A stretch of 59,964 bases of DNA from Candidatus Coatesiibacteriota bacterium (GTDB lineage Bacteria > JAFGND01): the NCBI GenBank assembly GCA_016927185.1, contig JAFGND010000064.1, forward strand, positions 1-59,964, read 5' to 3'. The notes beneath the pieces are model-generated. The model ran no database searches and was not told the DNA's origin. It was given only the letters and a program-made list of their open reading frames with translations. Shown here in pieces: positions 50,946 to 58,764 of the stretch. The translations under genes were made by a program, and so were the position numbers. The first letter of the stretch is position 1, and every line of letters starts with the position of its first letter.

Positions 50946-51935
50946 TTACTTTCTTATTAACCAGTATTTTACAGTCTTATCCTTGCTTCCAGAAATTGCA
51001 TGCTTTCCATCATCTGATATTGAGACTGATGTAACAACATCTGTATGGCTTGAGAATGTATTGATGCAAGAAGCATTATCTATTTGCCATAGTTTCATGG
51101 TCTTATCATTACTGCCTGAAAGTATATATAAACCATCTTTTGATATTGCAATTGAGTTTACAGAAGCCGAATGACCGGAAAATGTTTTTGTACAGGCTCC
51201 ATTTGTTAAATCCCAATACTTTATTGTTCCATCTTGACTTCCAGAAGCTCCTTTTTTACCGTCAGGAGAAAAAGCAACTGAATATACTGCATCTGTATGA
51301 CCATTCATTTCCCTAAGCAAAGATTTATTCTTGAGATCCCAGTATTTGACGGCAAAATCATCACCACAAGTTAATGCATATATGCCCTGGCTGCAGAATT
51401 TAACTGATCTTACATAGCCCGTATGTGCATCGGTTGAATAAACTTCTTTACCATCACTCAAAGTCCAGTATTTTAGGAACCTGAAAGTGCCAAGCAATCC
51501 ATATGCAGCATCAGGGCTTATATCTACTGTATAAACAACATCTCCGCTGATATTGAATTCCTGGCAGGTACTATTGTTTATATCCCAGTATCTTACCATG
51601 TAATCGCTATATCCTGAAATCAAATGTGTACAATCAGGGGAGAAAACTGATGAATAAACATTTCCTCCAAGATAGATCAACTCTTTAAGTACTTTATTGT
51701 CAGTTACTTGCCAATATATTATTTTGCCCCCATCCTCTGCTGATATAGCCTTAGTACCATCTGTACTAAGATCCAGCGAATTAATCGTTGAATTATGTTC
51801 TGAAAATGTTCTTATTAGACCTATTTCTTCCCCATTATTGTCTCCATCACCATTATCAGTGGAATCATCTCCACAAGATACTGATAAGATGGCAAAACAA
51901 ATCAGAAGAGTGACAAAAAGATACATCCTGCTCAT
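50946..51935 (-). CDS. WD40-repeat lipoprotein
   Basis: The start is set at 51935 (MSRMYLFVTLL), 7 bases after AAAGGAGAAGG. The 329-residue product has a lipoprotein signal (AILSVSCGDD, lipobox SVSC), a low-complexity Asp/Asn/Gly linker, and seven WD40 repeats of about 42 residues. Repeats 5 and 6 are the most regular (HTDAVYSVAFSPDGKK, GHSASVNSIAISKDG). A seven-blade propeller fills the protein and probably binds partner proteins on the cell surface. Partners are unknown. Confidence 0.88.
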   Translation of the reverse strand: MSRMYLFVTLLICFAILSVSCGDDSTDNGDGDNNGEEIGLIRTFSEHNSTINSLDLSTDGTKAISAEDGGKIIYWQVTDNKVLKELIYLGGNVYSSVFSPDCTHLISGYSDYMVRYWDINNSTCQEFNISGDVVYTVDISPDAAYGLLGTFRFLKYWTLSDGKEVYSTDAHTGYVRSVKFCSQGIYALTCGDDFAVKYWDLKNKSLLREMNGHTDAVYSVAFSPDGKKGASGSQDGTIKYWDLTNGACTKTFSGHSASVNSIAISKDGLYILSGSNDKTMKLWQIDNASCINTFSSHTDVVTSVSISDDGKHAISGSKDKTVKYWLIRK

Positions 51936-52013
51936 TCCTTCTCCTTTCAAGACGTTATTTCTTATGTTCTATATTCTGCTTTTAAATGTCAAGCATCAAT
52001 AAAAAACAATTAT

Positions 52014-52043
52014 TTGACAAGAAAAATATCACTGGATTCTAAT
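52014..52043 (+). promoter_or_regulatory. Promoter of probable leaderless mRNA
   Basis: TTGACA (52014-52019), 18 bases, TCTAAT (52038-52043, 5 of 6 match to TATAAT). The predicted start of transcription is at about 52049-52050, which is where the ATG is. No ribosome site exists between promoter and ATG. Confidence 0.5.
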
Positions 52044-52048
52044 TGAAT

Positions 52049-52657
52049 ATGTATCTTTTGAATTCATCATTCAAACCCTCATCCAATGGCTGGAAATTCG
52101 CTAATGATTTTCAGTTTAGTATTCCAATACTTAAGCCATTTCATAGCGGATTTTGTGGAGGGATGTGTTGGTTAGCCTTAAAGATATTTCATGAAAAAAG
52201 GAATATACCTGATATTTCTAGTACTCCCATAGAAGGTGAAGACCTGTTTAATGAGCTATTCAGAATGCAAATAAAGTCAGTAATCAAGATTGTCCATAAG
52301 GTTTATTTTTGGCAGATAAGCTCATACAATAAGCTCGATAGAAAAACGTTGCTTGAGGTTAAATTGTTGAAGAATTACTTAGAAAAAGAAGAACCAGTTA
52401 CATTATGTCTAATTAAAACAAACAAATTTTTTGGAAATATAACAAGAAATCATCAAGTGATAGCTTATGCAATGAGGCAGGAAGAGAAATCTGATAACAA
52501 TACAGAGATATTTATCTATGATCCCAATTATCCGTGCAGGGATGACATTTGCATAAATATAGTAAAAACTGAAAAAGGACTATTTATTAAGGATATGAAT
52601 AAGGGAGAGAGGATAACTGGTTTTTTCATAAATCATTTTTCAGTTAATTCAATCTAA
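52049..52657 (+). CDS. Papain-like putative cysteine-peptidase-fold protein
   Basis: Start ATG at 52049 (MYLLNSSF). TTG at 52043 is also in frame. The 202-residue protein lacks a signal peptide. It shows a cysteine-peptidase-like triad order: HSGFCGGMCWLAL with candidate Cys36, TRNHQVIAYAM with His135, and IFIYDPNYP with Asp158. This resembles C39/papain-like families where NHQV and YDPN carry the catalytic His and Asp/Asn. Whether it is active or a binding protein is unclear. The 3' end overlaps the convergent S15-type gene by 9 bases. It stands alone on its strand. Confidence 0.6.
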   Translation: MYLLNSSFKPSSNGWKFANDFQFSIPILKPFHSGFCGGMCWLALKIFHEKRNIPDISSTPIEGEDLFNELFRMQIKSVIKIVHKVYFWQISSYNKLDRKTLLEVKLLKNYLEKEEPVTLCLIKTNKFFGNITRNHQVIAYAMRQEEKSDNNTEIFIYDPNYPCRDDICINIVKTEKGLFIKDMNKGERITGFFINHFSVNSI

Positions 52658-54604
52658 TTTTATAACAGGCAATACTTTTCTATTTTTACCACTTATTACT
52701 TTGAGAAAGTATCTTCCTGGTCTTAATTTCTCGGTTTCAAGTACTAATGTTTCCTGCTTAAGACCTGCTTTTGTCCTGCTTGTTTTTTTCATGAGCAATC
52801 TTCCAGAAATATCGTAAACTGAAATGGATATTTCCTGATTCTCTGCAAAACTTGCAAAAATCTTTACTTTGAGTCTGTCCTTGAAAGGATTTGGAAATGT
52901 GCTTGCATTGAACAAAGGTCTGAGAATGGTTGAATAATAGTTATTTTTGTTGAATCCCATGTTTCCTTTCAGAACAGGAAGAGATATATAGGAATAATAT
53001 TGATTATTACCAGATTTACCATGCCAGATAGTGTTTTGGGCAATCTTAGTATGTGTGCTTTTCCCAAATGTTTCACCAGTATTTGGATTTGTCTCGAATC
53101 TTGGATAATTACTTGAAGAAATCGCTATCCGGATTCTATGATCCTTGTCGAAAGCTGTAGCAATTGACCATAAATCTATCTTCATTTCATATATTTTTCC
53201 TGGTTCAAGGAAATCCTCTCCATCAATTCTCTTATAGTGTCTTCCCATCAAAATTCCATCTGCAAGCAGGATTGATCTGCCATCTGGGTAAACATCAGTT
53301 ATCTTCGCAGTGAAATCAGTGTCTATGCAGTTAGAAGTTACAAACAAATGAACTTTTACTGGACCAATGACAGTAACTGGTTCCTTGAATACTTCACTCT
53401 GATAAACTAGTACATCGCTCCTGTTTTCCTGTTCCCTCTGATCAGCAAACCCCCAGTTTCTTGTCAGATTTCTGCCGCCATTAGTTGGAACTGGATTGTC
53501 AGGATTATAAAAAAATTGCTTGTAATAAGGTTGTGATGATGGGAAAGAATTCCTGAGTAATGCTCCATCGCCATTAAGAAACCATTTTTCATATACTACA
53601 CTATCTGGTGGCCAGACATCTGTGGTGAACCATTCATTGCCAGGAGATGTTGGATATCTGTCAACATCACCAAGCAAGTAATAAGTCATTAGGGGCAGGT
53701 CCATTATGTTATTTTGCTCTCCCTTCAAGTGATAAGCCCACCAGTCTATGATATGTTTGTAATAATCATAAGTGCCATTTGGAGGAAGTGTCATTTCTCC
53801 CTGTTGTCTCTGATTGAAATCGCAGTGACTCCACCATCCCATAAGAAGTTTCTGATTTCCCCTGGCTCCCTCTCCTCCATATTTCTGTATATCCCACATT
53901 GCATTGATAGTTGCATCACAGAAAATATCTATAAAACCACCAACATGGAAACCTGGTGTTCTTACGGAATCCAGTCTTGTTCTGAGATCCATTTTTGCCC
54001 ATGTTGAATCATAATTTGGATGCGATCTCCAGAATTCCCACATCCACATTGATCCCTGTCCATTCAACCAATCCCAAAGCATAGAGTATCTGAATTCTCC
54101 ACCCTGAAAAACTGCATAATTGTAAAAGTCATAGGTTGCCACTTCTGGAGTGATGCAAGTTAGATGAGGTGGATGAGCACCTGCAGCAAGAAGCTGGACA
54201 ATGCCGCATGCACTTGCACCCCACATGCCAATTCTTCCATTACTCCATGATTGAGCTGCTATCCATTCTATAGTGTCATACCCATCTTGTTTTGTTCCCC
54301 AGCCATCATCCCAGAAGCAAGAGTCTATTCCCTGGCTTTCATATCTTCCCCTTGTATCCTGAGTGACATATATATATTTCAAATCATCAGTTATATATTT
54401 TATTGTTGAAGAATCAACGTCAGAATTTTTGTTATAAGGAGTTCTGTGAAGTATAACAGGCATTTCTCCGCTATACGAATCCGGAAAATAGACATCAGTT
54501 GAAAGCAATCTATTATCTCTCATTTTGACATTATGAGATGTTCTGGTGAATGCATAAAGAGAGATAGTAGCAAAAAGAATTATAATACAAGTTATTCTTC
54601 TCAT
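52649..54604 (-). CDS. Secreted S15/CocE-type hydrolase with T9SS sorting domain
   Basis: A 651-residue exported protein with a signal peptide (about 1-19). The alpha/beta-hydrolase domain of the X-Pro dipeptidyl-peptidase/CocE family follows: MRDNRLLSTDVYFP, TPYNKN, TRGRYES, and the nucleophile Ser131 in MWGASACGIVQ. After it comes the jellyroll C-terminal domain of the family (VTVIGPVKVHLFV, DFTAKITDVYPDG). The last 85 residues form a Por-secretion sorting domain (STFPNPFKDRLKV, VYDISGRLL, LRPGRYFLKV). It would cleave peptides or esters outside the cell. Confidence 0.88.
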   Translation of the reverse strand: MRRITCIIILFATISLYAFTRTSHNVKMRDNRLLSTDVYFPDSYSGEMPVILHRTPYNKNSDVDSSTIKYITDDLKYIYVTQDTRGRYESQGIDSCFWDDGWGTKQDGYDTIEWIAAQSWSNGRIGMWGASACGIVQLLAAGAHPPHLTCITPEVATYDFYNYAVFQGGEFRYSMLWDWLNGQGSMWMWEFWRSHPNYDSTWAKMDLRTRLDSVRTPGFHVGGFIDIFCDATINAMWDIQKYGGEGARGNQKLLMGWWSHCDFNQRQQGEMTLPPNGTYDYYKHIIDWWAYHLKGEQNNIMDLPLMTYYLLGDVDRYPTSPGNEWFTTDVWPPDSVVYEKWFLNGDGALLRNSFPSSQPYYKQFFYNPDNPVPTNGGRNLTRNWGFADQREQENRSDVLVYQSEVFKEPVTVIGPVKVHLFVTSNCIDTDFTAKITDVYPDGRSILLADGILMGRHYKRIDGEDFLEPGKIYEMKIDLWSIATAFDKDHRIRIAISSSNYPRFETNPNTGETFGKSTHTKIAQNTIWHGKSGNNQYYSYISLPVLKGNMGFNKNNYYSTILRPLFNASTFPNPFKDRLKVKIFASFAENQEISISVYDISGRLLMKKTSRTKAGLKQETLVLETEKLRPGRYFLKVISGKNRKVLPVIKLD

Positions 54605-54612
54605 ATTTGTAT

Positions 54613-54636
54613 GGAGCTCCTTATAGTGGGAGCTCC
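54613..54636 (-). promoter_or_regulatory. Hairpin over the ribosome site of the S15-type gene
   Basis: GGAGCTCC occurs at 54613-54620 and 54629-54636. As the box is self-complementary the two copies can pair across an 8-base loop. On the minus strand the second arm contains the AAGGAG that would serve the S15-type gene. It lies in the 44-base gap between that gene and the C25-type gene upstream of it. No U-run follows, so attenuation or sequestration of the ribosome site is as likely as termination. Confidence 0.5.
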
Positions 54637-54648
54637 TTTTAAGATTTT

Positions 54649-57240
54649 CTAGTTTCCAATTTTTAGTATCTTACCATCAAATTTCTCTGAATCTGCTTCT
54701 ATTATATAGAAATATACACCAGATTTCAGATTATTGATTTTTTGTGTGCAGGACTTGCCAGATACTTCTTTCCTTGCTTCTTTCACTAATCTTCCACTTA
54801 AATCATAAATCTTGATTATCGCAGCTGTTTTCGGTTCTCTATTGAAGCTTATGTTAAGAACATCTTTTACAGGATTTGGATATGTACTAATTCTCAGTTT
54901 ATCTGGTAACCTGACAGCAGATTTTCTTGAGTAAAATGAACTCTCGGAAATATTATATCCATAAACAGCGAAAGTATCATCAGTTCTGTCACTATACCAG
55001 ATTACCTTTATATCGCTCTTGTTTTGTACGATTACTGGTTCAAGATCCTGAGCAGGATCGGAAGCGATTATTTCAGGAGTTGCCCAGTTGACAGCATCAT
55101 CTGATATCGTCAATGCAACTTCCCAGTCAGTAGCACTTTTAACATTGAAAACCATGTAATACAGACCTGCATTAGTGATTAAAAGATTTGGTTCTGCGAA
55201 AATCCCGGTTGCATTCAGGGCATCCCTGGCGTTATCAAATGAAGTGCCATTCCATTTTGAAGTCATGATCTTCTGTTTACCAGAAGTATCTGTTAATATC
55301 CACGAAGCAACAGCTAATCCATTCTTTGAGGAAATTGCAGGAGTTGATACATAACCTGAGGGTCCTGAAATAGTAGCAGGAGAAGACCATTTTTCATCAT
55401 AGATTGACCAGTTTATCCTTGAATAACTGTCTGTTGCTTCTACCCACAAGGCTAGATATTTGCCATCTCCAAGATATCCAATAGATGGAGTATAATGTTC
55501 TCCTTTTCCGTTAGAAAGTTGATCTGGACTGGTTTGCCATGAAGTGCCGTCATAAAAAAGTGAATAAATATCTGCCTGGGTATTGTTGAAATTTTTGTAA
55601 ATAAGCATCATCTTTCCATTTTGTCCTGCTGCAAATGAAGGTTCAGTATCACAGCAAAGAGGAGTTGTAAGTCTTTTAGGGGATCCAAAAGCATTTCCAT
55701 CCCAGTATTTTGCAATTATGTCAAAATTCTCGTCTCCACCGTATCTGTAATTCTGCCATACAAACCAGGTTCCGCCCAAGTCATCAGAGCAAACATTTGG
55801 GCAAGCATCCCAGTAATGATAGTCTTCTACAACAACTCCATCATGCCATGAACCATCATTATATGCTGCATAAATGTCCATTCTTGTGTTTCTTGCACTC
55901 TCAAATACAACCCATATCTTGCCATTTATATCTACAGCAGCATTTGAATTTCCATCGGAAAAACCTGAATTTGTTATTTTTTCGATTTCTGCTCTTGATT
56001 TATGAACAGGATAGTTTTTTGCACTGTCAGGAACATATTTTGTTGTAGTCCTGATTTTTAGTGAAGGATCACCTAATAATGTCATTCCAGCAAGATCAGC
56101 TACAGAATAGGAAGCAACAAGAGCATTATATGCCTGTCCCAGAGTCTTGCCTTTTGCCAACTCCACATATAAGGAATCATAATGAATTGCATAAGCTGTA
56201 CGAGCTTCACCTATTGAAACTAGTGAATAATCGTTTGTAAACAAATACCAGTTTCCTATATTATCCTGCTCAACATACCGATTAACCATGCAAGCTTCAA
56301 GCGCAAAGAAAATGCATGGTGGATTCAGTGCTTGAGGTTCAAAACAGAGATATGTTCCCTCACAGGGATCTTCTCCATTAACAAGGAAAGTGTCTCCCCA
56401 AGGTGAACTGTGAGAAAGAAGATGTACCCATTCATATCCCTTCTTCATTTCCCTTTTGAAATGGGCAGCAGTCGTTGAATCATCTTCATAGAATGCAGTA
56501 ATGTCATCATATGCCAGTTTCATCCCTTCTATTGGGTCTGAGTAATATCTGAACGTATCAAGATATATCAATGCACGTCTAGGTATTACAGTATCGTATC
56601 CACCAGTTCTGTAAAGATGGTTTTTTCTGAAGTAATTCTTCAGCAAGGATATCTCACTACCCCAGCTTAAGCGTGAGGCATATAAACGCCCAAAAGCGAG
56701 CTTTCCATTTACATGACCTGGTATCTGATCAATTTTTCCATCATTATCTCTGTCAGTCCATGTACCATCCATATCCGTAAAGTACATGTCAACAGGATAC
56801 TCTCCATGGAAATCTCCCCTTGTTTGCTCATACCATGCAAGAGGTAAATCTCCTATCATCAGAACATGAGTTGCTCCGCTTTGATACTGGGATTTAAGTT
56901 CCTCCCTCAACTCGATATAATTACCTCCAGACCAGCTCAATATTACAACAGAAAAACCGTCATTCTGAAGATCGGTCTGAAAGGTTGCCAATTCATTTAT
57001 CAATGGAGCAACAAGTTTAGGTGTTATTACAATAACAAAGACTGGACTATCTATGCTTATATTACCTGATTTTGAGATGATTTTTTTCTCTACAGGTGCA
57101 TCAACAAATCGTTGTTTCCATTCCAGATAACCTGTCGGTTTCTTGCCTAATGCATCTATATATCTTATAATGGGATAAGATAATGGATTGCGACCAAACA
57201 GGAACATCGGTAAAAACATCAGAAGAAATAAGGTTTTCAT
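54649..57240 (-). CDS. Gingipain-like C25-family cysteine peptidase with T9SS sorting domain
   Basis: An 863-residue exported protein: signal peptide (1-16), a C25 peptidase domain (about 65-400) with THVLMIGDLPLAW, GRLYASRLSWG, catalytic His277 in LLSHSSPWG and candidate catalytic Cys317 in FALEACMVNRY, then a beta-propeller-like region of about 320 residues (repeated W-x-D/S-x-x-S motifs), and a Por-secretion sorting domain at the end (ISTYPNPVKDVLN, YDLSGRLV, LKSGVYFYI). No long propeptide is present, unlike gingipains. It would degrade proteins outside the cell. The ribosome site CCAAGGAGG precedes the ATG. Confidence 0.88.
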   Translation of the reverse strand: MKTLFLLMFLPMFLFGRNPLSYPIIRYIDALGKKPTGYLEWKQRFVDAPVEKKIISKSGNISIDSPVFVIVITPKLVAPLINELATFQTDLQNDGFSVVILSWSGGNYIELREELKSQYQSGATHVLMIGDLPLAWYEQTRGDFHGEYPVDMYFTDMDGTWTDRDNDGKIDQIPGHVNGKLAFGRLYASRLSWGSEISLLKNYFRKNHLYRTGGYDTVIPRRALIYLDTFRYYSDPIEGMKLAYDDITAFYEDDSTTAAHFKREMKKGYEWVHLLSHSSPWGDTFLVNGEDPCEGTYLCFEPQALNPPCIFFALEACMVNRYVEQDNIGNWYLFTNDYSLVSIGEARTAYAIHYDSLYVELAKGKTLGQAYNALVASYSVADLAGMTLLGDPSLKIRTTTKYVPDSAKNYPVHKSRAEIEKITNSGFSDGNSNAAVDINGKIWVVFESARNTRMDIYAAYNDGSWHDGVVVEDYHYWDACPNVCSDDLGGTWFVWQNYRYGGDENFDIIAKYWDGNAFGSPKRLTTPLCCDTEPSFAAGQNGKMMLIYKNFNNTQADIYSLFYDGTSWQTSPDQLSNGKGEHYTPSIGYLGDGKYLALWVEATDSYSRINWSIYDEKWSSPATISGPSGYVSTPAISSKNGLAVASWILTDTSGKQKIMTSKWNGTSFDNARDALNATGIFAEPNLLITNAGLYYMVFNVKSATDWEVALTISDDAVNWATPEIIASDPAQDLEPVIVQNKSDIKVIWYSDRTDDTFAVYGYNISESSFYSRKSAVRLPDKLRISTYPNPVKDVLNISFNREPKTAAIIKIYDLSGRLVKEARKEVSGKSCTQKINNLKSGVYFYIIEADSEKFDGKILKIGN

Positions 57241-57411
57241 AAGACCTCCTTGGTTCTTATTTGATGAGTTTACAGAATATAATAAAGTTGTTTATGTCAA
57301 GTAAAACAAGAATATTTTTCAGGTTATTTGAAATTCAGGGATTTTGTTTTTATATGGATTGAGAATTTTTAAGAAATAGTTTGTGATTTATCTGAACTTG
57401 ACTATTTATTA

Positions 57412-57431
57412 AAGTCTGGGAAATCAGACTT
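57412..57431 (+). promoter_or_regulatory. Short hairpin in galT leader
   Basis: AAGTCTG and CAGACTT form a perfect 7-bp stem with a 6-base loop, about 10 bases before the AAGGAG of galT. TTGACT lies at 57398. Possible leader structure; low certainty. Confidence 0.35.
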
Positions 57432-57448
57432 GAAACTTAAGGAGTATG

Positions 57449-58474
57449 ATGTCAGAATTAAGAAAAGACCCGATTATATGGAGATGGATAATCATTGCAC
57501 CTGAAAGAGGAAGAACACAGCTGCTTCTGAACTCGCAAAAAATGCCTCCGCAGACACCTGAGGATTGCCCGTTCTGTCCAGGGCATGAATACATGACTAC
57601 TCCTGAAATCTGGGCTTACAGACCATCATCTTCACCTGCAAATACGCCTGGCTGGGATATAAGGATTATCCCGAACAAATTTCCTGTTCTTAGAATTGAG
57701 GGAGATTTGAACCGAGAAGCTGATGGAATTTATGATAAGATGAATGCAATTGGTGCAAACGAGGTGATTATAGAGACACCAAACCATGAACAGAGAATGT
57801 GGCAATATGATATTCCAAGGTTTGTAAATCTTCTTAGAGCTTATAAAAACAGGCTGGAAGATCTGCAGAAAGACCCAAGATTCAGGTATATATTGTTATT
57901 CAAGAATGAGGGGCAGGAAGCAGGTGCAATGCAGGCACACAGTCATACCCAGATAGTTGCAACTCCAGTCACCCCGCAACTTGTCAGGGAAATATTGAAA
58001 GGAGCTCGTGATTATTTCATATTCAAGGAACGCTGCATTTTTTGTGATATAATTAATTATGAGAAGAAGGATGGAAGAAGAGTAATTTTCGAGAATGCAG
58101 ATTTCTTTGCTTTCTGTCCCTATGCTTCAAGATTTCCATTTGAGACATGGATACTACCCAAGAGGCATGATCCTGATTATCAGAGCATTAAAGAAGGCGA
58201 ATTATCATCACTTGCTGAAATACTTCAATCAGTTCTTTTGAGGCTGACAAAAGCACTCAATGATCCCCAGTATAATCTCGTGATGTATACCGGACCTGTA
58301 AGAAGATTAAGGGGAGGTTATTGGCAGACTCTTGATATGGATTTCCACTGGCATCTAGAGATAAATCCAAGACTTACAAAACTATCAGGATTTGAATGGG
58401 GAACAGGTTATTATATTAATCCAACTGCTCCAGAAGAAGCTGCAAAATATCTGCGTGAAATAGAACTTGGATAG
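57449..58474 (+). CDS. galT: Galactose-1-phosphate uridylyltransferase
   Basis: Start at the second ATG (57449, MSELRKDP), since the first ATG (57446) is 1 base from AAGGAG. The 341-residue HIT-superfamily enzyme has the GalT start (LRKDPIIWRWIIIAPERG), the zinc pair CPFC, and the catalytic HSHTQ motif (AMQAHSHTQIVATP) that forms the UMP-His intermediate. It swaps UMP between UDP-glucose and galactose-1-phosphate (Leloir pathway), or acts on related nucleotide sugars. No galK/galE is adjacent. Confidence 0.92.
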   Translation: MSELRKDPIIWRWIIIAPERGRTQLLLNSQKMPPQTPEDCPFCPGHEYMTTPEIWAYRPSSSPANTPGWDIRIIPNKFPVLRIEGDLNREADGIYDKMNAIGANEVIIETPNHEQRMWQYDIPRFVNLLRAYKNRLEDLQKDPRFRYILLFKNEGQEAGAMQAHSHTQIVATPVTPQLVREILKGARDYFIFKERCIFCDIINYEKKDGRRVIFENADFFAFCPYASRFPFETWILPKRHDPDYQSIKEGELSSLAEILQSVLLRLTKALNDPQYNLVMYTGPVRRLRGGYWQTLDMDFHWHLEINPRLTKLSGFEWGTGYYINPTAPEEAAKYLREIELG

Positions 58475-58662
58475 ATAAGTTAAAATCTATCATGCAAGCA
58501 AATTCTGCTTCATTTCCTGAGTATGTCCTTTTTTATAGTATTGTTGCAGATAGAATATTCTGATTTTTTCTTTTCCTAATACATCAATATTACTTCCTCA
58601 TAAGTCAGTCCATTAGTCTTTGGGGCTATATTAAAAGAGAAGAAAAAATCCTTGACAATCTA

Positions 58663-58677
58663 TTTTTTTTTTTTTTT
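58663..58677 (+). repeat. Homopolymer tract of 15 T
   Basis: Fifteen consecutive T in the spacer upstream of the surface-protein gene, bounded by TTGACA at 58652 and TTGAC at 58676. Such tracts slip during replication and could vary promoter spacing. They also collect sequencing errors. Confidence 0.6.
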
Positions 58678-58705
58678 GACTATATGAAAACTTTGTATAA
58701 AGATA

Positions 58706-58714
58706 TGCTATAAT
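58706..58714 (+). promoter_or_regulatory. Extended -10 promoter of PQQ-repeat gene
   Basis: TGCTATAAT is a perfect TGnTATAAT extended -10 element. Transcription should start near 58721, giving a leader of about 44 bases with TTAAGGAGGT 5 bases before the ATG at 58765. No good -35 sits at 17 bases, as is common for extended -10 promoters. Confidence 0.6.
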
Positions 58715-58764
58715 CTCTGAAAAATGTTTATACAAAATATCCGATTTAATTTAAGGAGGTTAAA

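Larger units (their letters stand above)
58475..58764 (+). other. Spacer between galT and PQQ-repeat gene
   Basis: No ORF is seen in these 290 bases. A 7-bp inverted repeat (58470-58476 with 58485-58491) starts at the galT stop but has no T-run. A tract of 15 T lies at 58663-58677, between two TTGAC boxes (58652 and 58676). An extended -10 element follows (separate entry). Confidence 0.6.

Noticed and set aside
55710-56048. Plus-strand ORF opposite the C25 peptidase
   Set aside because: It is His/Gln-rich frame shadow of the beta-propeller region with no start signals.
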